64,000 bases of DNA, from positions 1 to 64,000 of the forward strand of contig JAPZLL010000009.1 in the NCBI GenBank assembly GCA_036250225.1, given 5' to 3'. Shown here in pieces: positions 11,724 to 23,400 of this stretch. Made by a program: the position numbers and the translations under genes. How positions within the stretch are numbered: position 1 is the stretch's first letter; the number at the start of each line of letters is the position of its first letter. Below the pieces are notes generated by a model. That model had not been told where the DNA came from. It saw nothing but the letters and a program-made list of their open reading frames with translations, and did no database searches. Source of the DNA: Cercophora sp. LCS_1. Taxonomy: Eukaryota; Ascomycota; Sordariomycetes; Sordariales; Lasiosphaeriaceae.

Positions 11724-14700
11724 CTTGGCGGAGTATCAGACAAGGAGGCTTGGATCAAGAGCGGACAGGTTGTGGCTGAGATGCTGGCTGGTGGCGTCCG
11801 AGTGATTGGTTCGGATGGAGAGCGGACAAGACAACGGTTTATATCTTCATTTACAAGCCGTGGTGTTTCCTGGTTGCGAAGACACAAGCCGTCTTGGACC
11901 TTCCGGATGGGTGTGTCTGCGGGGTGAGGCCAGCACGCGAAAGGAAAGTGACGCTATGGACTGATAGTCGGGCTGGATGTCGAAATCGCCCCTGAATGCC
12001 GCAGACCTGACGATTTCCCCCAGCTGGCGACGCCTTCACCTTCTCGGTTTGGACGCTGGACCGGACACTAATGGATCTCGCATGCGGGTGCGGGTGCTCC
12101 CGCGACTAGGGATGGGTGTCGATACCAGTCGGACCTGACGTTTCGAGCTCTAGTAGGGTTGCCGCGGACGCGCCAAGTCTTTCGAGAGGGCAACGGCGCG
12201 AGTCCACCTTACGGAACAAGTTTAACCTGGGGGGGGGAGTCTCAGTGCCGATCGATCGTAGCCGGGATGGGGTCGTGAGTATGGGGTATCGCAGAAACGA
12301 GCGGATCCGAGCGCGGACGGCAAAGACGTTGCTGCTACCACTCTGCCCAACGGCGGCGGTAACGCGGCGGGGACTGCGCAGGTTATGAGTGAAGAGCCCC
12401 TGAGGGAGCACCGTTGATCCTCCGGGATCGTGTCCATCGTGTCGACTTGTTGGTGACCTATCAGATATCTCTGCGGCGCCAGACCCGGTGCTCGGGGCTA
12501 GCCAGACAATCTTGGGCGATGCAAACGGGAAGGTCGATGGGCCTGGACGGCGACTGACTGGCTTACACCGCACCGAACCCGGTTTGTTCAGCATTGGTCA
12601 TGCGGCGCTGGCCAAATCAGACGCAAATGCCACGCTGCCAGGGGTCATCGATGGCGCGATCGCGTAGGGCCCACTCGCAGCCAGCGGCGTCCGGCAGTGC
12701 GGCGACCTCGGCGCATCGGGACTGGCATCGGGCCTGGGGCGCCGTGGGGCCAGCCTGGGGCGGGTGCCGGAGATGGCAGCGCTGGTGGGGTCCCACTCCA
12801 GGGCATTCTCCACTGGAGCCGCAGTGCCGAAACGCCCAGGGCGTCCCTAGGGCTGCTAGTGCACAGCTGGGAAGGTGGTATCCGCCGTCGCTCGGAAGCG
12901 CAACGCTGCGTTGTGTCGCCGCCAAACGTGCGCTCGGTCTTGCTGGTTCGCGGCAACTTGGCTGTCACCGTCCAAGCCCGCTGCACCCTGCCGCCGTGTC
13001 GCGCGTTCCAGGTTGTTTTGGCGCCATTGCGGAATGCTGTTGACGAAATGGCGCTGATCCCCTCAACGCGTGTCGTTGGAAAGAGGAAGACTGCGCAAGG
13101 GGCTGGCTGCAGCCTGCTGTGAGATTCGATGGTTCCTGCGTCGACCTGTGCGTCCCCTGTATCTCCCCGCCGGCAGTCAGCGATAAACTCTGGCCAGTGC
13201 TCGCCGGCTTCTCATCTTGGCCCGCATTGCCAAGACGTGGCGCAACCGCAACCGCCGGTGTTGATTTGCCGGCCGTTATCTAATCCGCCTTCCTTATTCG
13301 GACGTCATCCGGTCACTTGTCAGCCACGCAGCGACACCTGGTGCTGCGAACCCGGTCTGCAGTCGCAGGCCATGCGGCGGGACCCATCGCAACTACCGCA
13401 TCGGGTGGCCCGTCCGTCCAGCGAGGGCGCGGGGTCGACGCTGTTTGACCCCTCGTATTTCCCCATCATCATCATCGCACACTCAGATTCGCCCGCCCAA
13501 ATCACATGTGGCCTGAGAGTCTGAGGGGCTTATCATGGGGGACGGATGTAAAAATGCCACGCTGGAATCCATCATTGTCACCCTCCCGACCCCCACGACA
13601 GCATGCCCCTGGCAATTTCCCAGACATGTCAATATTGGACGTGCCGCCTTCCTTCCAGCTACACTGTAATGACGCCACTGCTTTATGTGGCTTGCACCTC
13701 GCTGCATCATTCGAGCGAGGAACGAGAGTGGTGTCGAGGCAGAGACGAGTAGGTATCCAGTGAGAGATATTGTCTTGTCATTTTGTAAACGTGCTATTCC
13801 GTGTATCTGGAGCCCCCACTGTGTCTCCCGTTGTAGGAGGTAGCAGGATGCAAACGTCGCACAAACTCGGATGCGGCATTAAGACCATCGCCTCAACGTG
13901 CCGGGATATGATATCAGCGCTCGATTCGGACACAATACTGTGGGTTGATGGAGCTGTCGTATTGGGGGTCGTGTTCAGGTCAATGTTTCACCAGTTTGAA
14001 CAGAACTATCCATCTTGTTGTGTTTGTTCCATGTCCTTCCTCATTTGGGGTTGAGTGCGGTGATCACGAAAGCGAAAACGAAAGCTCGTGGGTCGGGGTA
14101 GGTGGAGGCAAATGGCGGGTCTCGCTTTGCACGGGTGAGTAAGGTAGTGAGGAGAATTGCTGCAAGACCTCGGTTGGAAATGTGCATTTTGGTTGTGCTA
14201 TTCATTGTCATCCCTTGCTTGTCCATACCAATGAAGCAGCAGTACTAATCATCTGATGTCATTTATGTCAAGCTGCAATCTCGTGGTTTGCTGCCAATTT
14301 CATCTGGTTTTTCCTATCTAGATCTCTTCTCTTCCCCGATCATTCACGTCGCACCAAATCGCCCACCCTCGCGTTCGAGCCTCCAGCTCAACGGGGATTC
14401 TCTTCCATCTGGATACACGAACACGACTCGTATTTCAATTTCGCACATCAAGCCAACGATGTTGCTGCGTGGATCTCTTTGCTGAGTCGACTCATCTTTA
14501 ACACCCATATCAATGGCACCATACCAAGGGTGGACCGGACCCCTGGGGACAAGGGGGGTCCTCGGCTGCAATTTAGGGTCAGCATTGTGTCCTGGGTCTG
14601 CTGTCTCCCTTCCCAGTTAAACAGAGGACAGAAAAACTGGGAAGCTTATTGTTACAAGAGCTCCCAAAGATCATTGTAAAATGTAAAGCATCCAGCGACT

Positions 14701-15049
14701 GCCTATCATTGTCATAGCGTGCTTGTAATCAGAACACTGTTTTCTCAGACACAACATTGTTCGGGATTGAAACAACTGGCTCCCAGGGCTTGTTACCTTG
14801 GGATATGAGGTATTTGTCAAACACAGAAGAGAATCGCAAGCTCGCGGATATATTTCATCACATATAGCATCTGAACTTATCCAGACGCCTGTCCTCAATA
14901 GGAAGCATAAATGTCTTTGTGTGAATGTTCTGAACCCTCTAGTGAAAAGGATCCCTTACAAAACGACGAAACCAAAAGAAGTCAAATCCACAAGCGACAC
15001 ACGGTTGCATTCATTCCTCCTCGGAGTGCTTTATCCTCTGTTAAGAAAG
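11724..15049. other. 3.3 kb without a supported gene
   Basis: The first 130 bases are the upstream region of the protease; a TATA-like GATATAAAC (minus strand) sits at about 11837-11846, some 115 bases before its ATG. From about 12050 to 13450 the DNA is GC-rich and has many overlapping ORFs in all frames, none with a recognisable domain or splice-consistent extension. 13500-15000 is AT-richer with no coding signal. Confidence 0.45.
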
Positions 15050-15617
15050 CTAGCGAGGAAGACAGTAGTAGATACTGTTGCAAGAAAGTGTACTATCCGA
15101 GTACATCCGGTGTTGGTCATCCTTGAAGCACCTGAAGCTCTGGAAATCGTTCTGGCCATGTCTGCTCAACTTGTCAGTGAGAAAACCAAGGCATCAAATA
15201 CCACATGTACACTTACCCAACTTCACTAAAGACCGGGAGCCCAGGCGTGGGCGAGATGCCCCACTTAAACACAACGCCCGTGGGAAAGGCGCACTCCTTC
15301 AGAGCAGACCCGCCGGGACCTCCCTCCCACGTGATGATCCTGCTGAATCGGCACTGGTTGTTGTTGGACGGGAAAAAGTTGCAGTTGCCATCATTGACAC
15401 AATACTGGACTCTGGTCAGCGTCATCATGGCAAGGCGCGAAGAGAGACATGCGACAACAACAGAATACGAATTACCGCAGTTCACCAAGTGGACTCCGTT
15501 GCCGGCCTGACGAGGACCGAGCAAAGTGATGTCGGTCTCCTCAGGCGAGGGAGTGACGGGTCCGGCGAGCACTCCACCAAGGAGAGTCGCGATGGCAAAG
15601 AGCGAAACGGCAAGCAT
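15050..15617 (-). CDS. eight-cysteine small secreted protein, three exons
   Basis: Exons 15617-15453, 15404-15217 and 15161-15050 give about 154 residues. Intron 2 (55 bp) is standard: GTAAGT donor, CACTGAC branch site, GAGCAG acceptor. Intron 1 (48 bp) appears to use a GC donor (GCATGT) with a CTGAC branch site and CCAG acceptor; it is a multiple of three without a stop, so read-through would add 16 residues, but removal gives the smooth segment NCGNSYSVVVYCVNDGNC. Residues 1-18 (MLAVSLFAIATLLGGVLA) are a signal peptide. After splicing the mature part has eight cysteines, suggesting four disulfides, and a WEGGPGGS...C motif. It resembles a family of secreted proteins of unknown function in Sordariomycetes (YC-x3-G-x-C core, C-F-K-D and YYC near the end). 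Secreted, possibly an effector; function unknown. Confidence 0.78.
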
Positions 15618-17000
15618 AATGTCTGTCGTTGAGATCAGTGAACAAGTTGCTGAGATGGGATGAGATGAGATGAGGTGGGGCGAGGTGATGATGAGAAGGA
15701 AGAGAATGGTCGGTTTCTTCGCCCCTTTTTAATCTTTTTTCCTCGACATCCGGCGCGTTCAATGACTACCAAATCCAGCACATCGTAAAATCCTCCAGGT
15801 TGCAACGTTCATGACTTAGGGCGCATTCTAAGCCGGAGGGCAAGCGACATTGTAACCCTAATGCAGAGTCATGATTGGCCCAAGGAACAGGGGTCGCAGT
15901 CAGGGGCAGTCAGGGGCATCCGGCAGCAGCCAATTGATGACTGGAGGCTGCTTTACCTGACCTCATCACCACCCGTACGATGCATAGTCAGCATCGCACA
16001 TAATATTGACAACCCGGTACCCCTGCGCGACCATGATGCAACCAAATTCACACCGCCAAACCCCTCAAGCCGCGGTGGGTGGACAAGGAGTGTTTTTTTG
16101 TCTTTTTTCTTGGGATTGCTTTGCCCTTGGGGTTTGTTTTTGGGACCGGATGGGGACAAGGCACCGCTAAAGTGGTGGAGCCTGGTGTGCTTGGCTGTTG
16201 CTGTTATTTCTTTGAGACGATTGCCCGCGATTTTTCTTCTCTATTGAGTTGGACTGTTGAAACTCAAGGTGCAGATTCTCGGTGAGGTCTTCATCACAGG
16301 CTATTTTGGGCCCATCGGGGTGTCGGGAGTCCTGTGTCTGCATGTCGCCCTGGCAGCCCCCAGGGGCGAAATCGTCAATGCACAGCAGCCTCTCAGAAAC
16401 GATGTAATACGACTCTACGACTTGACAAATCTTGTTGTCTGGTGCATTGCCTTTCCAATGCGGCAAGTCAACCCTGCCCTGATGGTGACGGGATAGAACT
16501 GGCTGTTCTCAGATTACATTTGGGCCCCCAATCTCCCTCTACAAAGCATGCAAGTATGCAATACACCACGTTCACCCAAAGAAACGTCGATCCGACCATC
16601 CATATCATCTCTCGGACTTTTTCAGACATCAAAATTACATCTTGAAGCATCACAAGAGCATCAAGAGTTTGCCTGAGGGGGGAAGCAAGCTAAGGAAGGG
16701 TGGCATATGCATCACGTATTTCCGGAGAGAGGAGCCTGTATTCGGGAGAATACGTCTGGGGAGATCAAACAAGAAACGAAAGCGAGGGTTCTCTGCAGAT
16801 GAATAGTAGGTAACAAGCCTTGCGCAAGTGATTAGAAAATGACAGAATAAGTCCCAGTATAGATCCCACCCAAGTCTGTTTTCAGCGTGGATGAAAAGGA
16901 GTCTTGGCTGGGAGTGGTACAACACACCGGAGATGATGCCAAATGTGTGCGTGTGCAAGAAACTGGGACTTTTGATCAGAGAACGCAAGGGATTTTGAGC
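15618..17000. other. intergenic, no gene seen
   Basis: Starts with the upstream region of the secreted-protein gene (GA/AT purine-rich, with repeated GATGAGATGAG units at about 15657-15675). The rest has only short ORFs without domain content. Confidence 0.4.
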
Positions 17001-17002
17001 TA

Positions 17003-17640
17003 TCTGTTAAAACAGGGTACTGCCCACAGGGTTCGTAGTACGTAACCAGGCAGTTACGGTGGGTTTACCCACTGTAATACGCAGCGGAAGACTTGTGCGG
17101 AAGCAAAGAGTGACTGAATTGATTGGCTGTTGCTTACTTAAATCAACTATTTACAAAGGAAAGAAGGCCTATATTTATAGGCACAGAAGGCCTGGGAGCC
17201 TTCTGTTCCAGAGGGTTCTGTGGGCCAAACACTGACGTAACACACTGGCAATCTGGAAGATTCGGTGGGCCACAGAACCTCGTGTTCTGTGGGTGGCTGA
17301 ATCTTGAAGATTCAGTTGATGTAAGTGGCTTCCATGGTGCGGCAGCCACTGTGGGGCAGGGCCACACAGGGGGTTCTGGGCCACAAGTGGGCCTGTGGGC
17401 CCACTGTGGCTAGGTGCCTTGGCACCCCCACAATAGTGGTGGCTAGTGCAACCATTACCACCACTGCTGCTTTGCAGCAGTGCTGTTGGCCACCAGTTAC
17501 AGGGCACTGGTAGCTATTGATTCAACACTATCTTTCCGGATGAGGAATAAGATATATACCCCTAGGCCCTACTGACCAGACACAGCCAGACCCACCGAGC
17601 AAAACGTCCGTGCTGTTACCGGACCAACCCAGACCCATGT
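17003..17640. mobile_element. possible solo LTR with many short hairpins
   Basis: The block begins TGTTAAAACAGGG at about 17006, has an internal TATA-like sequence (CTATATTTATAGGC, 17170-17183) and is packed with short palindromes, e.g. GAATCTTGAAGATTC near 17300, CTGCTGCTTTGCAGCAG near 17465 and GGTGCCTTGGCACC near 17415. It has no coding frame. TGTTA at the start and a CA-rich end near 17540-17640 fit a solo long terminal repeat, possibly copia-type, but I could not find a target-site duplication or a partner LTR in the window. Confidence 0.35.
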
Positions 17641-17734
17641 TAATCTATTTCATTACCCCTTATTTACTCCCTGCCGGAGCTGGAAATGCTGTCAGAATTC
17701 AGTCATGAACGCGCCCGTCAGTTTGCAAAAAGGA

Positions 17735-17821
17735 CTGGGGTTTGCGCCGTAATTCGAACCGGCGATGTGCAAAAGAGTAAAGCAAAGAGAGCGACTAGTT
17801 AAACCACTGAGCCACTACCAG
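17735..17821 (-). other. tRNA-like sequence, probably a pseudogene or SINE head
   Basis: Read on the minus strand, 87 bases start CTGG and end CCAG, with an A-box-like TGGCTCAGTGG at the 5' side and a B-box-like GGTTCGAATTA flanked by CGCCG and CGGCG. The order and spacing fit a tRNA promoter with a long variable region. The T loop is too long and the acceptor stem pairs for only about four bases, so a working tRNA is unlikely. Confidence 0.4.
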
Positions 17822-18284
17822 ATTGACAACAGCGATGTTCACCATTTACCAACAAGAAGGTCGGATTGAGCAGCAGCTTCTCAGACCCAATACAAGGTGA
17901 AATTCTTCGGCCCTGCAAGGATGCAGCTAAAATTAGGGTTGAAATATCAGATCAAAGTCCATCGCAGCTTTGCAGACTTTCATCCGACACCTGTGTGCAG
18001 ATGGCTCTTTGGGCGGCTTGGGATGGAAATCTGACACCGTTGAAGCGCCAATCAGCTGCAAATTTCGGATCGCAACCGTTAGACGGAAACCACGCGGAGA
18101 GACCAATCCGATGCAGACACGATGGCTGCCTTCGGGTAAGACTGGCTCACGTGCGTTCCACAGCCTTACGCAACGAAAACCGCGGGGTTCCTCCAGTTTT
18201 GAGCCTCAACAAGACCATTTTGCACATCCGGATCGCGACACCCACCACCGCGGAAGACGCGGAATTCGCCGGTGAGGGAAACCC

Positions 18285-20488
18285 TTGGTGCACGAGTTGG
18301 CGCGGCCAGGGTTTGGGGATATGGCAATGTCCCAACGCCTCCCCAGCTCGACGCAGGCCGCTCTCGCCGGTCCGGCGGCATTTGCCAACGGAGCGGCAAA
18401 TAGCATTTACCAGGGCCCCGACAGCGCCCACGCTCCCCGCGTCACCGAGACGCGCACTTCCTTGGCCGGCATCGCCCCGAATCGCCAGGCCGCACCAGCC
18501 GTGGGACAATGGTCGGCGCCGGGCATTCCGTCAGCGCCTGTCCCACGGCTTGCAAGGATATCATCGGACTGTGATGCTAAAGGTGGTATCATGGCCAAGG
18601 AAAGACTCATGTCGGAGAGGTACATGCAGGAGTTTGAGCAATCCTTTGCTGCGGGGCTGCGTCCAGTGGCGCGAACAAAGGTGTTGTCGCCCAACGGCTA
18701 CTTCAAGCGACAGACCTGCGGGCTGACAGACCCCAAAATTCCCGTTGACCCCGAAGATCTAGAGGGCGGCGCTGTCGTGGTCGACCACGACAAACTGGTA
18801 ATCTACGATGCCTACCTGCTGCGCGTTGACATCGCTAAGAACAGCAACGAGTTCCAGCGGCACCAGGTGAGCCATTCGATGCCCAAAGACACACGAGAGA
18901 TGCTAACGTGCTGGTAGATTGTCAAGAATCCGTTTTCACACGAGTACCATCTCTTCTCCCGAAAGGGTCGCGTGGGACAGCTTGGCCAGGTCGATCACGG
19001 AACCGGGCAACTCGAGCGCCTCGCCGAGGATTTTCGCAAAGCCTTCCGTATCCAAACGGGCACCAGCTGGCACAACCGATACAGAGAGTATTCAAGGCCG
19101 TTTGCTCATCACGGTCGGTTCAAGTTTGTCGAGCTTGACTACCACCGGGCATCGGCGGCGCCACAAGAAGAGACACGGCGCTACCCACTCGAGACCGACA
19201 TCCACCCAGACGTGCGGGAGCTGATGGAGCTGATGCTTACCGGTCCCGCCAAGCTAAGCAAACTCGACGCTGATTCACGGGTAAACGGTCCCCGATCACA
19301 CTTCACGGCGCCCTACGAGTATCTCAGCCCGTGGGCCTGCTTCCTGGGCTTCAAGACCCTCATGGCCATCCTAACGTATCTCGATTCGGGCAAATCAATC
19401 CGGTGGAAGGACATCCTCGCCGCGTCAAACTGCTACCGGAGCCAGATCCCGTTCAGCACAACACCCGGGGAAGCTAGCAGAAAACCACCTGTGATTTCCA
19501 GCTACCACGCCATCTTCCTCGAGCTCAAGTTCCTCTACCAGCTCTGGCCACGCCCCGAACTCGGGAGTGTCATGGCCGACATCTCCTTCCGGGGATCCCT
19601 CCAGCAGCAGGCGTACAAATTCCCCATCCACCCTGCATACCACGCCTACAACTCCCTCCCGCACGGCTTCCGTCGCCTGACAGTTGCTTCAGCCCTGGAA
19701 TTCACCGAAATAAAGAAATACCTCCTCGGTTCGTGGCAGGCCGTCCACTACATGAACGTCGAGCTCGTGGATATCTACCAAGTCTTTCTGAAAAAGGGCT
19801 TGCGGAACCCATACCGCGACTGGATCGAGTCCAAGCTTCAGCTTGGCGACACCTCGGGCGAGGAGAGAATGCTCCTCTGGCACGGCACGCCCATCGACTC
19901 GCTCTTCGGCATCCTGGATCTCGGATTGCGGATTCGCAGGGAGGGCTACGCGGTGACGGGCAGCATGCTGGGCAACGGCATCTACCTCGCTGACGCGGCG
20001 AGCAAGTCAGCCACCTTTTGTCGACATCGGGCGTCGGAAGGGGAGGCTGTCTTGCTGCTCTGCGAGGCGGATGTTGGGCGGCACCGCATCAAGAGCCGGT
20101 CGAGCATGGCGCATGGGCATGACGAGGTTGCAAGGTCGCACGGCCAGTTCAGGTGCATTGAGGGGGTGGGACAGCATGGGCCGGCTGTTTGGAAGACTGT
20201 TGTGTGGGACATGACGGGCGAGCCGGGGAATTCTGGTTCGGTCCAGATGGTACGTTATTCTCTCCTTTCTTTCATGTTCTCCTTCTGTATCCTTGATTTA
20301 ATCCTGATAGATACCATGGTGATGGAGAGTCGCTAACGAATCCACGTGGCCAGCCTGATGTGTCTTTACCGTTCGTCCCGAATAGCCTCCCTGGGTCGGT
20401 GGGGTACAACGAATACGTCCTCTATGACTCCTCGCATCTCTTGATTCGGTACGTCGTTCGAATCAAGATTACTGATAGACTTCGATGA
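18285..20488 (+). CDS. divergent poly(ADP-ribose) polymerase-like protein
   Basis: Three exons, 18285-18866, 18918-20249 and 20354-20488, about 682 residues (580 if the second in-frame ATG at 18591 is used). Introns are 51 bp (GTGAGC, GCTAAC branch, GTAG) and 104 bp (GTACGT, GCTAAC branch, GCCAG). A WGR-like domain spans about 165-270; its hallmark Trp is replaced (RKGRVGQLGQ). A weakly conserved helical regulatory region follows (HPDVRELMELML). The catalytic domain keeps the H-Y-E triad: His in LLWHGTP near residue 515, Tyr in GNGIYLAD near 548, Glu in YNEYVLYD near 658, plus SKSATFC. Such enzymes transfer ADP-ribose from NAD+ to proteins in DNA repair. Unlike the usual fungal PARP it has no BRCT domain at the N terminus; that stretch is low-complexity. 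It is probably one of the divergent, lineage-expanded PARP-like genes rather than the housekeeping copy. The true start is uncertain. Confidence 0.85.
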
Positions 20489-23400
20489 TCAGCGACTGAT
20501 GAGGAGCAACTTAACTGGATGCCTGGCCACGAGGAGGATGACGCCACAAGCACGACTTAAGAACCTCACCTTGGCATGAGAATGGCGAGGTGCCATGGCC
20601 AAAGAATGGAAGAAGGACGCAGAGCCTCAATGAATCGTGGAATCACGACGGTAGAAAAGGCGTCAAGCGGTGCAGATTGGCTTTGAAGCAATATATATTG
20701 AGCGAGCGTTGCAGTCGTGGCGTAAGGCTATATCACGGGGCTAGGTCCTTTCGAGATTGGTCTGGCGGTGGCTTGACCTTGGCGTATATAGCAGGCTCTG
20801 CAGATCAGTCATGGGACTATACTTCTCCCTACCTTCACCCTATAGCAATGAGGGCTCATAACAAGAGAATATCTCTCGTGTGCCATATCGAGTTCTTCCC
20901 CTGTGCGACGCCCCAGTGATCAGGTCTTCCAGGAGAAACTCCACCTGGAGATTGGTGGTCTCCGCCAACTGGATATGTCGAGATGCAAGACAAGGGTTGA
21001 CCTAAGAGAAGACGCTGATACCCTCGAAGCGTCATCCATATACCTGTGCCCGGAGACGTGATGCATGCACTGGCTTTCGAAGGCGGCATGCCGATTCAAG
21101 CCGATTCAAGCGGTGATGCCTGCGTCAACTGCCCGCTGCTGAACTATCTCTAACTGCAATAACACACAAGCACGAGCGACCCCATGTGCAAGTACAATTC
21201 AGGAACTGGAGGACGGGCGTCTAAACACGAAGTTGATAATCCAAGACGCGGGAGAAGACGTGGGCGATACAGTCTATGTTCGGGATCTAAGCTTGGTGTA
21301 ACCACACCTATCATCACACGGCTCTGATTTTATTCCAGCCCGCTCTCACCATCCCCAGCTCAATGGCCCTTGTAACTCTTGTGTCCTTGCGATCTCTGTA
21401 GTGTCCATAGTGGTATCGAGGGAATTCAAACAGCAACCACATCCCTAGGTGTTGGGGTCGATGTTGTATAGCCGCGCTTCCTTCTGTGGACGCGTTGCTG
21501 GCTTCGGAGCGGAAAGAAATCGATGATCATAATCGAGGAGGACGTCTTTGGGAGAACTTGGACAGTCCGTGGCTGATGGGGCGGGGGCGGGGGCGGGGGT
21601 CGGGGCAGGTAGAGTGTCGAGATGGGATTCTAGATGGTGCACTCGGCTATAAAGGGCATATTAGCTTGTTTTCAACGTGATTTGGTCAGGGGTGCTTGTC
21701 TTTTGCCAGGAGCGATTCCTCGCGACTGGCTGGTTCCTGGGGGTAATGTATGTTTGGTGTTATCTAGCTACTTGGCAAAGATATGGTTGAAGCGATGCGA
21801 CCCGGTGCTGTACAAAGTATTCGCAACGAGGGGCGATCCCGGCGGAAGAATCATGCCTGTGGTGGGATAATGATAGTTGCGGCGGAAAAGAATCTTTGCG
21901 ACGTCCCGGTTGAGAGCCGGCCAGGCCGCAGTGGAGTCACGGCAAGTGTGTTGAGGTCCGGCGCGGTTGGAGAAACATGGTGGGGTGTCGCAAGCCGGGT
22001 GCTGAAAATATCAGCAGGGAAGGTTCACCAGGCAAAGGTCAAGATAAGCTGTTGGGGCCGTTTCAACCGGGAAGAAAAATATGCCTCGGCATAAATCACT
22101 GCGGCGGAATTCCAGGAAGGGTTTGTGCTGGAGATTTCAGTTGATGTGATCTCATCTTCTTCCCAAGATTGGATTCAGGATGACTTCAAAGACATTGTGA
22201 TCCCATCTTTCCAAGACAATTCCTGAGATGGAAACTGTTGTGATCAGAGCAAACTTCGATGCCTTGATTTCCATCCCTACCTGTTTTGCACCGTTCAAAC
22301 TTATGCTGTCTGTCTCAATTCTGGGAGATGCGACATGAGCGTTGGGGTGGCAAGGTTGTTTATCATGGAGCACTCCATCTGTATGAGTCAATGTTCAGAA
22401 AAGACCAGACGATCTAAACTTAGTAGCTGGTCCAATCCCATTCACCCACCAAAGAGAGGTTCAGCATTAGCATCACCTGGGCGTTGCGTGAGTGCTTGTT
22501 GCTAGCTAAGGGGCAGAAAAAGGGGCACCCTTATTGAGATCACAAATAGAGCAACCCAAGTATAATGAAGCCACTGTTTGTTGAGAAAGGATTTTCTAGC
22601 GTTCATCCAGCACATCATGTTTCAAACAAAGAACGTAGGTAGGGAACTTTGGGGGCAGACTCATTATGAATGGCCCAATTTAGCCCAAAACAACATACCC
22701 CCAAAAGAAACACCTCCCGTCCAACTGAGCAATGAAGACGCTATCGCCAAACCCAAAGCTATCCCGTACATACCATCCACAATCCTGCAGCAAGCTGACG
22801 CCCCTGACACCCTCAGCTCGCAGTCTAAGTTTCAGCTCGCCTGCATCACAACCATACCCAACCTCACAAATTGCAACGGACAGCAAAAAAAAAACCATAA
22901 CAAAGGAGCTACTATCTGACGTAATGCCATCCAAAATGCACCGGCTCAGTGCACACCCGAATCCGGGTGTGTAGCACAACATCTCCCCGCCCCCAAGCTG
23001 AGGGGTGAGATTCCGCTGCATTGCGGCCATAAGCACAAACGGTCCTAGGATCCTTTCCTTTGCCCGGGCCGGGCCGAGGGATTAGAATCGTCTTGTGCGA
23101 GATGAGAGATGATGGTGCCGGACGCGAGGGGTTTTTGCGAGTTGCACGGATTATTGCACGGCTTATTTGCTTACAATGTTGCGGCAGTTGCGGGATGACA
23201 GGTACGCAGTCAGGAACCTAGCGCCAGGAGCTGTTCGGCTCCCGTTCCCGTGTGATCACCGTGCCTGTCCGCACGCGTGCCACATTCTCGAACAGCCATA
23301 GGGACACCACAATACATGCACAAATAGCGCCTGCTCAAAGACATGCAATGATGAGAACGTGTTTGCGAAACATTGCTTATATCCCGCTGCATGGTATAGC

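Noticed and set aside
12106..13122. Overlapping long ORFs on both strands in GC-rich DNA
   Set aside because: All six frames are open because stops are rare at high GC. No frame shows a domain, a signal peptide or consistent splice extensions.
21445..21642. Pro-Ala-rich minus-strand ORF as a complete gene
   Set aside because: It looks at most like a last exon; no upstream exon or start could be linked, and the Pro-Ala part comes from the G-rich repeat.
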